NCBI RefSeq assembly: GCF_016125955.1
Contig: NZ_JADEVE010000091.1
Span: 30,220-94,219 of the forward strand
From: Acetomicrobium sp. S15 = DSM 107314
GTDB lineage: Bacteria; Synergistota; Synergistia; Synergistales; Thermosynergistaceae
Direction: 5' to 3'
DNA: 64,000 bases
The position numbers and the translations under genes are program-made. This document shows, piece after piece, positions 43,639 to 51,812 of this stretch. Every line of letters starts with the position of its first letter. The stretch's first letter is position 1. Under the pieces are notes generated by a model that saw only the letters and a program-made list of their open reading frames with translations, was not told where the DNA came from and did no database searches.

Positions 43639-45831
43639 CTACGGTGTGGTCAGCAGGCGCATGACAATGTCGGCGGCTTGGGCGCGTGAAATGGCTTCTT
43701 TGGGATCGAAGCCTTCGATGCCTCTTAGGGCTCCAAAGGCTTCGAGCTTTTTTAAAGCCCACGCGCGGCGCTCGATTTGCGAATGCATGGGGCTTTCGCC
43801 GGGGAAGAAGGCCTCCGTTAGACAGACGGCGAACTCTTCCACGGCAAGCGGCTTATCCTGCGGATAAAGGAGCGAAAGGCGGGTATCCTTTCCCGAATCC
43901 TTTAGCGCGCATCTGATCAGATGCTCGGCCGCCTGAGAAGTCAACGGCTCTTCTGCCCCGAAGATCCCCTTTGTAGAACCCTTTTTTGCAGTCGCCAAGA
44001 TGCCGTTTAAATCGTCGAGCCTCGGCGCTGGCGAGGTAGGAGTGGCGATGGTCTTTATCCATCCCCTTACGGTCGCAATTTGCACCGCAGGCCAAAAGGG
44101 GTGGTTCTTTGGGACATCCGAAAAATGGCACAGCGCCAAGGTGCTACCGGCTTCGAGTAGCGCACGCTGGACTTTCAGAGGGTCAACGTAGCGCGGACTC
44201 ACATCGTATTTGACCGCAAGGCCGGCGATGGCGCCCGCGGCCTGTCCCGTGAGCATGCATATGGGCTGAAGCCTCAAGGCGCCGGAGGCCAGGCGCGTCA
44301 TGGAGAGGTTTTTCTCCGCCGCTAAAAGGCCGTCGATTTTTTCTGGAATGAAGATCTCAAAAGGAACTTGAAAGGGTCCGACCGGTTTGTTTTTTGCTAT
44401 GGATTCAGCCGTTTCTCCGAACTCGCTTTCGAGCTCTTCCGTCTCTCCGCTTCCGTGGAGGTCCAAGACGTAGCGCCCCACCGCCACCGAAGTGGGAATT
44501 TCGTGACCTGGCCCTCCGTTCCTGTAGCTTTCTGAGTTCTTGCGCAGCTCAAAAGACGTGAGGGTCTTTGTCCCTGCGAGGCGGCGGCTCTCGCGGACGT
44601 AGGGAATGGGCGGGAAGTGGTAAACTACCGGTTCATAGGCATAGGGAATCAGCCCCTTCACGGCTTCGAAGGCGTCGCTTGAACCGAACTCGTCATCCGC
44701 GACGGACCAGGGGAGATCGAGCTCGTTTTGTATGTAGTAGAGGAAACCCAACGTCTTGAGCATTGCCTGCGCATTGATCTCCCTGCGAAAAGCGTATTCT
44801 TCTAAATATCGCACCGGTAGGCCGCTTTTGCCGGCATATCCGCCGCCGCCCGGATAGTCGTTGGCCCAATTCACCCCAGTCTTCGTCAAGAGGAGTCGCG
44901 TAAACGGCGTCGAGGCGTCGGCATCGCCGGGGAAGTCGAAGTGCGGCAACCCCCTGTATGCGTTATGCGTGGGCACGTTCACGGGGAGCTTCACAGGATA
45001 TCCTTTGAAGGGGAATCCGTCGCGTGTCACGTAGGCTTTAAAGACCTCGCGCATCTTCTCGTACCCAGGCGGCGGCAGGGATAAGCGGAGGTGCGGCGGC
45101 ACCCCTCCAGGATACGCCTTGATCACGGCCACCCACGTTATGTCTTGGATCCGCGCGTCCATATCCTGGGTCTCCCCTTTGAGGAAAGCCTCTTCTTTAG
45201 AGGCGAAGAGGACGTTGCCTGCCCTGTAACGAGCTCCCGCGAGCGGCAGAATATCGCCGTATTCCGTGGCGTCGATCAGGATTTTGCACCGTATCGTTAC
45301 GGTACTTCCATTGAGGTCGGCCTCAACCCCCGTTATTTTGTCGCCCTGGCGTAAGACTCGGTTTACTGACGAATGAAGGTAAACATCTAAAGTGCGCGGC
45401 CCTTTAGGGGTTAAGCCTTTGCCGTTTCTGGTTTCGTCGATCATTTCATATAGCACTGCCTCTCCTATGTGTGGTTCGAAGGCAATGGTGATGGGAGACC
45501 AATAGCATGTTCCGAGCGACTTGCCCTTTTCGGCGTAGCGGGTTTTGACCTTGTCGATGAACTCACCGTAGAGGCCGGAACGGTTTCCGTACATGTCGTC
45601 CATGGTAGAGACGGCCGCGGCTGTCATTTGCCCTCCGATCGTGCCGGTTTCCTCTATGATCGCCACCGAAGCTCCGAGCCTGGCGGCCTGGATCGCTGCT
45701 GCCGAGCCGCCGGCGCCACCTCCCGCGACTACCACATCGTAAGACAACTCCTCGACCGCGAGCACCGGAGGCGTCCAAATGAGCGATATCGCGCAGAGAC
45801 CTAACGAAATGATGAACCGTGCAATCTTCAC
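43639..45831 (-). CDS. Exported FAD-dependent oxidoreductase with SLH-like C-terminus
   Basis: 730 residues. A signal peptide (basic start, hydrophobic 5-20, cleavage expected after VLA at residue 25) is followed by the FAD-binding motif VVVAGGGAGGSAAAIQAARLG (read as GGGAGG at about 38-43) and the EETGTIGGQMT loop of the FAD_oxidored family. The middle part includes LIDATEYGDILPLAGA and an ASGALRLQPICMLTGQAAG. From about residue 580, FSDVPKNHPFWPAVQIATVRGW and ISRAQAADIVMRLL resemble S-layer homology segments, which would bind it to the cell surface. The substrate is unknown. Confidence 0.8.
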   Translation of the reverse strand: MKIARFIISLGLCAISLIWTPPVLAVEELSYDVVVAGGGAGGSAAAIQAARLGASVAIIEETGTIGGQMTAAAVSTMDDMYGNRSGLYGEFIDKVKTRYAEKGKSLGTCYWSPITIAFEPHIGEAVLYEMIDETRNGKGLTPKGPRTLDVYLHSSVNRVLRQGDKITGVEADLNGSTVTIRCKILIDATEYGDILPLAGARYRAGNVLFASKEEAFLKGETQDMDARIQDITWVAVIKAYPGGVPPHLRLSLPPPGYEKMREVFKAYVTRDGFPFKGYPVKLPVNVPTHNAYRGLPHFDFPGDADASTPFTRLLLTKTGVNWANDYPGGGGYAGKSGLPVRYLEEYAFRREINAQAMLKTLGFLYYIQNELDLPWSVADDEFGSSDAFEAVKGLIPYAYEPVVYHFPPIPYVRESRRLAGTKTLTSFELRKNSESYRNGGPGHEIPTSVAVGRYVLDLHGSGETEELESEFGETAESIAKNKPVGPFQVPFEIFIPEKIDGLLAAEKNLSMTRLASGALRLQPICMLTGQAAGAIAGLAVKYDVSPRYVDPLKVQRALLEAGSTLALCHFSDVPKNHPFWPAVQIATVRGWIKTIATPTSPAPRLDDLNGILATAKKGSTKGIFGAEEPLTSQAAEHLIRCALKDSGKDTRLSLLYPQDKPLAVEEFAVCLTEAFFPGESPMHSQIERRAWALKKLEAFGALRGIEGFDPKEAISRAQAADIVMRLLTTP

Positions 45832-45998
45832 GATTTTTCAGATCCCCCTTAAAGAAGCGAGCGTTTGTGTGCATTATTATAAAGCCTGATTATAAAGCTC
45901 GCTCAGACATCAAGCCTGCTGTCTTTGGGCCGGAAAGGTTTGATTTTATGAAACAGCTCGCATTTAGAGTAATAGGGCAACTTGCTATCTTAATATTA

Positions 45999-46027
45999 TT
46001 GACTCAGCGTCAGCGATGTCGTATTAT
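45999..46027 (+). promoter_or_regulatory. Promoter of the trehalose/glucan operon
   Basis: TTGACT (45999-46004) and TATTAT (46022-46027) are separated by exactly 17 bases. Transcription would start near 46034, 45 bases before the treS start. Confidence 0.75.
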
Positions 46028-46078
46028 TTTAACCTCATTGGGTAATTTAGCCTTGTGACAAGGAGGCATCGCATTTTC

Positions 46079-49000
46079 GTGAATAAGCTTTCGACGCCGG
46101 TCGATAACCCCCTCTGGTATAAAGACGCCATCATCTACGAAACCCACATCAGGTCCTTCTGCGATAGCGACGACAACGGAATGGGGGACCTTCGCGGTCT
46201 TACGAGCAAGCTCGAGTATTTGAGAAGCCTCGGCATCACCGCAATCTGGCTCCTACCATTTTACCCTTCTCCGCTTAAGGACGACGGCTACGACATAGCC
46301 GATTATTTCGCCGTCCATCCAGACTACGGCACCATAGGGGATTTCCGCGCGTTTTTGAGGCGAGCCCACGACATCGGCATAAAGGTCATAACGGAGCTGG
46401 TGTTGAACCATACCTCCGACCAGCATCCATGGTTTAAGCGAGCTCGCACCGCAAAGCCGGGCTCTCCGTGGAGGAATTTTTACGTCTGGAGCGATACTCC
46501 CGATAAATATCCCGAGGCGAGGGTCATATTCCAAGATTTTGAGAACTCTAACTGGGCCTGGGACCCGGTGGCCAAGGCTTACTACTGGCACCGCTTTTAC
46601 TCCCACCAGCCGGATCTGAACTACGACAATCCCTTAGTGAGGAAGGCGATATTGCGGGTTTTGGACTTCTGGTTCGGCATGGGCGTCGACGGCATGAGAT
46701 TGGACGCGGTGCCATATCTTTACGAACGCGATGGAACCAACTGCGAAAATCTCCCAGAGACCCATGCCTTTTTAAAAGAGTTGCGCTCCTATGTGGATGC
46801 GCGCTACCCCAACCGGATGCTTTTGGGCGAGGCCAACCAGTGGCCGGAGGACGCTGTGGCCTATTTCGGAGACGGCGACGAATGCCATATGGCTTTCCAC
46901 TTCCCGATAATGCCGAGGCTCTTTATGGCTCTGTGGATGGAGGACCGTTTCCCTATAGTGGATATACTGGAACAGACGCCATCGATACCGGAGAGCTGTC
47001 AGTGGGCGCTGTTTTTGCGCAACCATGACGAGCTCACCCTCGAGATGGTGAGCGACGAGGAGCGCGATTATATGTACCGCGTCTATGCCAGGGATTCGAA
47101 GGCGCGGATAAATCTCGGCATCCGCCGGAGGCTCGCCCCCCTGATGGGCAACAACAGGCGGAAGATAGAGCTCATGAACGCGCTTTTGTTTTCCCTCCCT
47201 GGGACGCCCATCATATATTACGGCGACGAGTTGGGGATGGGGGATAACTACTTCTTGGGAGACCGAAACGGCGTGCGCACCCCTATGCAGTGGAGCCCCG
47301 ACAGAAACGCCGGTTTTTCTAAAGCCAACCCACAGAAGCTGTACCTTCCCGTCATAATCGACCCGGAATACCACTATGAGGTCATAAACGTGGAGACGCA
47401 AGAGCGCAATCTCTCTTCTATGCTCTGGTGGATGCGCCGGGTTATTTCCGTGAGAAAGCGCTTCAAAGCCTTCGGCAGAGGGGAGATACAATTCCTTTAC
47501 CCGCAAAATCCGAAGGTGCTGGCTTTCGTCCGCCGCTTTGAAGACGAAATAATCTTGGTTGTGATAAACCTCTCCCGCTTTTCTCAAGTTGCAGAGCTGA
47601 ATTTGTCTCAATACGAAGGCTACGTGCCCGAGGAGGTGTTCAGCGGTAATCGCTTCCCGCGGATCGAGGGGCAAAAGCCGTACACCTTGACGCTGGGCAT
47701 CGACGACTATTTCTGGTTTATCTTGCGAAAAGAGAGGGAGCGCGTCTCTGTCCCTCAAGGGGAGGCCATCCCTGCCTTTGAGATAAAGGAAGGCCCTTCA
47801 GAATCGTCTCCGCACCTACCCTGGGACGAGCTGGCCGGGGGGCCGATCGCCGATTATTTGAAGAGGTGTCCCTACTTCGGAGGGAAAGGAAAAGAGATCA
47901 GGCGCCTCAGCGTCGTAGATCACGTGCCGAGCGCGCGCGGCCGGCCGCACCTATCGAGTATGCTCTTTCTCCAAGCCACCTACGCTCAGGGAGAAACGGC
48001 GCAGATCTTCCTTCACGTGGACCTTGCAAGAGGGGAAGAGGCCGCCTCTGTGCGGCTTGCTCACCCCGAGAGCGTTATAGCCCGCCTATCAATCGAAGGT
48101 GACGAAAGCATCCTCTACGATGGCATATACAGCCCGGCCCATTGCGAGGCCGTCTTGGATCTCATATCCCACAGGAGGAAGGTGCGCGGCGATGTGGGGT
48201 ATGTTGTGGGCCATGCCGGTAAGGGCATAAGGAAGCTGTTGGAAGGTAAAAACATGTCGCCGTCCAGGGCGTTGGCGCCCTGCAGATGGATGAGCTCTGT
48301 CGCTTACGGCCCTTCGCTCGTTTTGAAGTTCTATCACAAATTTGAGGGCGGAATAAGCGTGAGCGAGGAAGTTTTACGCTATCTTACGGAGGAAGTTGCC
48401 TTCCCTTATCTCCTACCATATGTGGGATCGCTCAGATACGCGGCGGGCGATAAGGTATCTACGATCGGGCTGCTGCAGGGAAACGTACCGAACCAGGGGG
48501 ATGGCTGGCAATATGCCGTAGGGGCGGCCGAGCTGTTTTTCGAGCGGGTGCTCTCGTCTCAAAACGGCGGCGGGGCCGTGAAGGTGCAAGAGTTGGCAAG
48601 TGAATGGATAGACGGGCTGTTCATCGAGATGGTGGAGCTTTTAGGGAGGCGCACGGCGCAGCTTCACGCAGCCTTGAGCTCGTCGAGGAAAAACCAAGCC
48701 TTCGCCCCAGAGCCATTCTCCAAGCTCTACCAGAGGTCGGTATATCAGTCGATGAGGAACGAAGTGGGCCGCTGCATGGAGATCCTGTCCGCAAAGGCAA
48801 ACCTTTTGCCGGAAGATAAACGCCCCAACGCCCTGAAGGTCCTGAGTCTCAAGAGAGAGATCTTGGAGCAGATGAGGAAGGTCGTCGCAAACAAGATGGA
48901 TGCCCAAAAGATCCGCGTCCACGGCGACTACCACTTGGGACAGCTCCTGTTTACCGGCAAGGATTTCGTCATAGCTAACTTCGAGGGCGACATGGCGCGA

Positions 49001-49366
49001 CCTTTGAGCGAACGGAGGCTGAAGCGCTCGGCGCTCAGAGACGTTGCAGCCATGATCTATTCCCTCTACAGAGCTGCGGCAGTCTCCTTATCCAAGATGT
49101 CGGCCATCAGGCCGGAAGAGGCCGACGTTCTGAAGCCCTGGCTTGAGCCATGGCAGGATGTGATGGCGGGGGCTTTCTTGCGTTCCTACGTGGACGAGGC
49201 GAAGGGCCAACCGTTCCTACCCAAGGACGAGTCTTCTCTTAATGTATGGCTTGAGGCGTTTTTGCTCGAGAGGGCGATCTGCGAACTGGAGTTCGAGCTT
49301 TCAGAGGAAGAGGGGAAAATCGAGATACCCATAGGCGAGATCGAGCGGATCTTGAAGCATTCTTAA
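46079..49366 (+). CDS. treS: Trehalose synthase fused to a degenerate maltokinase domain
   Basis: Residues 1-550 form a GH13 trehalose synthase (maltose-trehalose isomerase). YKDAIIYETHIRSF opens the barrel, the nucleophile is Asp209 in GMRLDAVPYL, the acid/base Glu251 in LLGEANQW, and Asp317 in RNHDELTLE. Residues 570-1095 are a maltokinase-like domain. The HGDYHLGQ loop (residue 948) is kept, but the usual EQSNTS loop is CRWMSS at about 735, and the metal-binding DFEGEP is NFEGDM, with Asn967 in place of Asp. Kinase activity is therefore doubtful. AAGGAGG (46060-46066) lies 12 bases before GTG 46079; the frame extends to a GTG at 46055. First gene of the operon. Confidence 0.9.
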   Translation: MNKLSTPVDNPLWYKDAIIYETHIRSFCDSDDNGMGDLRGLTSKLEYLRSLGITAIWLLPFYPSPLKDDGYDIADYFAVHPDYGTIGDFRAFLRRAHDIGIKVITELVLNHTSDQHPWFKRARTAKPGSPWRNFYVWSDTPDKYPEARVIFQDFENSNWAWDPVAKAYYWHRFYSHQPDLNYDNPLVRKAILRVLDFWFGMGVDGMRLDAVPYLYERDGTNCENLPETHAFLKELRSYVDARYPNRMLLGEANQWPEDAVAYFGDGDECHMAFHFPIMPRLFMALWMEDRFPIVDILEQTPSIPESCQWALFLRNHDELTLEMVSDEERDYMYRVYARDSKARINLGIRRRLAPLMGNNRRKIELMNALLFSLPGTPIIYYGDELGMGDNYFLGDRNGVRTPMQWSPDRNAGFSKANPQKLYLPVIIDPEYHYEVINVETQERNLSSMLWWMRRVISVRKRFKAFGRGEIQFLYPQNPKVLAFVRRFEDEIILVVINLSRFSQVAELNLSQYEGYVPEEVFSGNRFPRIEGQKPYTLTLGIDDYFWFILRKERERVSVPQGEAIPAFEIKEGPSESSPHLPWDELAGGPIADYLKRCPYFGGKGKEIRRLSVVDHVPSARGRPHLSSMLFLQATYAQGETAQIFLHVDLARGEEAASVRLAHPESVIARLSIEGDESILYDGIYSPAHCEAVLDLISHRRKVRGDVGYVVGHAGKGIRKLLEGKNMSPSRALAPCRWMSSVAYGPSLVLKFYHKFEGGISVSEEVLRYLTEEVAFPYLLPYVGSLRYAAGDKVSTIGLLQGNVPNQGDGWQYAVGAAELFFERVLSSQNGGGAVKVQELASEWIDGLFIEMVELLGRRTAQLHAALSSSRKNQAFAPEPFSKLYQRSVYQSMRNEVGRCMEILSAKANLLPEDKRPNALKVLSLKREILEQMRKVVANKMDAQKIRVHGDYHLGQLLFTGKDFVIANFEGDMARPLSERRLKRSALRDVAAMIYSLYRAAAVSLSKMSAIRPEEADVLKPWLEPWQDVMAGAFLRSYVDEAKGQPFLPKDESSLNVWLEAFLLERAICELEFELSEEEGKIEIPIGEIERILKHS

Positions 49367-49388
49367 GCGCACAAGGAGAGCGATCGAG

Positions 49389-51812
49389 ATGGAACGCTAC
49401 ATTTGTATTCATGGGCACTTTTATCAGCCTCCGAGAGAAAACCCGTGGCTTGAAGAGGTGGAACTTGAGGAATCTGCCCATCCTTATCACGACTGGAACG
49501 AACGCATAACGGCCGAGTGTTACGCACCGAATACAGCTTCGCGGATACTGGGAAGCGACAGGCGCATCGTGGCTATCGTGAATAACTACGCCAAGATCAG
49601 CTTCAACATCGGCCCTACGCTCTTCTCTTGGATGAAAAAACACGCACCCGAAACCTATGAGGCGATAAGGGCGGCGGACGAAGAGGCCAGGGCGCGCTTT
49701 TCAGGGCACGGAAGCGCCATCGCCCAGGCTTACAATCACATGATAATGCCCTTGGCAGTTGAGCGCGACGTGCGCACTCAAGTCCTCTGGGGCATGCGCG
49801 ACTTCGAAGATGCTTTCGGCAGAAGGCCCGAGGGGATGTGGCTTCCGGAGACAGCGGTGGATGTAAAGACGCTCGAGGTCTTGGCCGACTGCGGCATCAA
49901 ATTTACGATCCTCGCGCCGCATCAGGCCGCCAGATGCCGGAAGATGGGCGAGGCGGAGTGGCGCGATGTGAGCGGCGGGAAGATAGATCCTAAGCGCCCA
50001 TACCTCTGCAGGCTCCCCTCAGGCAAGGCGATCGCGATCTTCTTCTACGACGGCCCCATATCGAACGACATAGCCTTCGGAGGCCTCCTTAACAACGGCG
50101 AAGCCATGGCCGGCCGCCTCGCGGGGGCTTTTTCGGATAAACGAGACGGAGCTCAGCTCGTGCACATAGCCACAGACGGCGAGAGTTATGGGCATCATCA
50201 CCGCTTCGGCGATATGGCGCTGGCGTATTGCCTGGACTACCTCGAGTCGAAGGGGTTGGCCAAGGTGACGGTGTACGGGGAATACCTCGAAAAATACCCC
50301 CCGACCCACGAGGTAGAGATCGTGGAAGGTTCATCGTGGAGTTGCATCCACGGCGTAGGGCGGTGGAAGGAAAACTGCGGCTGCAACAGCGGTCTCCATC
50401 CCGGCTGGCAGCAAGAGTGGAGGAAGCCCCTTAGGGAGGCCGCAGACTGGCTCAGAGACGAACTTGCCGCCGTCTACGAGGAGCATGGAGGGGGGCTTTT
50501 TTTGGATCCGTGGAGAGCGAGGGATGAGTATATCCGCGTGATCTTAGACAGGTCAAAAGAGAACGTAGTTTCGTTCTTGACGGAACAGGCCGGTAGGGAG
50601 CTTTCGGATGCAGAAACAGTTAAAGCGTTGAAGCTCTTGGAGATGGAACGCCACGCAATGCTCATGTATACGAGTTGCGGCTGGTTTTTCGACGAGATTT
50701 CCGGCATCGAGAGCGTCCAGGTGATGAAATACGCCTCACGAGCGATACAGCTCGCCGCTTGCGTCTCGGGTGCTTCGCTTGAAGACGGCTACCTTTCGAT
50801 CTTAGAAAAGGCGCCGAGCAACATCAGGGAAGTAGGAAATGGCAGGAACGCCTATGAGCGGTTCGTCCGCCCGTCTCAGGTGGACATACTGCGCGTGGGG
50901 GCCCACTTTGCCATATCGTCTCTCTTCGAAGAGGAGCCGGAAGACGTGGATGTCTATTGCTACACAGTGCAGTGCGACTGTCTCGACAAAGTCAAGGCCG
51001 GGAAGCTCACCCTCGGCACGGGGAGGGCCCTCTTTACCTCGAACGTTACGTTCGATGAGAAGAAGGTGGCTTTCGCTGCCCTCCATATGGGTGACCAGAA
51101 CGTCTTGGGGGGGTTAAGAGAACAGACTGGCAACGGCGAGTTCGACGCGCTGACGGCGAAGATGAAAGAGGCGCTCGGTGTGGGCGATGTCTCGCTGCTC
51201 GTGCGGCTCATGGACGATTACTTCGGCGACCACAACTATACGTTGAAACACCTGTTCAAAGATCAACAGAGGAAGGTTTTGGATCGCATTCTCGGAGAGT
51301 CGTTGGATGATATCACTAACGTGGCATTTCGCAGGATTCTCGAGGATAACTACACCATTATGAATTTCCTCAAGGAGATGGGAATTGCCTTCCCGAAGCC
51401 CCTCGAGGCCGTGGCGGAGGTGGTGTTAAACGCCGACATCTTGAAGCTTTTGGGCGAAGAGGCACCCGACCTCGAGGCCTTAAGGCGCACCGTGGAAGAC
51501 GTCAAGCGATGGAATATTCCTCTGGACGAGGGGGCAGTCGGCCTTGCGGCATCCAGCTGCGCCGATGTCCTGCTGTTAAAGTTGAAAGAGGAGCCTTTCG
51601 ATGTAGAGCTGTTGGAAGAGATCGACGGCACGCTTCAGCTATTGGATGAATTATCGTTGTCTATATACCCGTGGAAGGCTCAAAACGTGTACTTCCTCCT
51701 GACGAAGGAGGTTTATCCTACCGCGAAAGAGCATTTGAGCGGCGAGGAGGCCGATCGATGGGTAAAACTCTTCAAGAGGGTTGGGGAGCACCTGAAGGTT
51801 CAGGTTGCGTGA
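49389..51812 (+). CDS. GH57-family glycosidase (DUF3536 type)
   Basis: 807 residues. The GH57 barrel starts YICIHGHFYQPPRENPW; the predicted nucleophile is Glu154 in GMWLPETAVD and the acid/base Asp263 in ATDGESYGHHHRFG. WSCIHGVGRWKENCGCNSG follows, and the C-terminal 350 residues match DUF3536. GH57 enzymes act on alpha-glucans (amylase, branching, transferase), and this subfamily is uncharacterised in detail. It is 22 bp after treS and ends in a TGATG overlap with treY, so co-translation and action on the same glucan are likely. Confidence 0.88.
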   Translation: MERYICIHGHFYQPPRENPWLEEVELEESAHPYHDWNERITAECYAPNTASRILGSDRRIVAIVNNYAKISFNIGPTLFSWMKKHAPETYEAIRAADEEARARFSGHGSAIAQAYNHMIMPLAVERDVRTQVLWGMRDFEDAFGRRPEGMWLPETAVDVKTLEVLADCGIKFTILAPHQAARCRKMGEAEWRDVSGGKIDPKRPYLCRLPSGKAIAIFFYDGPISNDIAFGGLLNNGEAMAGRLAGAFSDKRDGAQLVHIATDGESYGHHHRFGDMALAYCLDYLESKGLAKVTVYGEYLEKYPPTHEVEIVEGSSWSCIHGVGRWKENCGCNSGLHPGWQQEWRKPLREAADWLRDELAAVYEEHGGGLFLDPWRARDEYIRVILDRSKENVVSFLTEQAGRELSDAETVKALKLLEMERHAMLMYTSCGWFFDEISGIESVQVMKYASRAIQLAACVSGASLEDGYLSILEKAPSNIREVGNGRNAYERFVRPSQVDILRVGAHFAISSLFEEEPEDVDVYCYTVQCDCLDKVKAGKLTLGTGRALFTSNVTFDEKKVAFAALHMGDQNVLGGLREQTGNGEFDALTAKMKEALGVGDVSLLVRLMDDYFGDHNYTLKHLFKDQQRKVLDRILGESLDDITNVAFRRILEDNYTIMNFLKEMGIAFPKPLEAVAEVVLNADILKLLGEEAPDLEALRRTVEDVKRWNIPLDEGAVGLAASSCADVLLLKLKEEPFDVELLEEIDGTLQLLDELSLSIYPWKAQNVYFLLTKEVYPTAKEHLSGEEADRWVKLFKRVGEHLKVQVA

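Noticed and set aside
46772..47758. 328-residue frame on the - strand inside treS
   Set aside because: It is the antisense shadow of a well-conserved GH13 coding region in G+C-rich sequence.
51671..51811. N-terminal extension of treY inside the GH57 gene
   Set aside because: The frame is open for 47 more codons, but they overlap the coding end of the GH57 gene, and TreY proteins normally begin at the MPSATYRLQ segment. ATG 51812 in the TGATG overlap is preferred.
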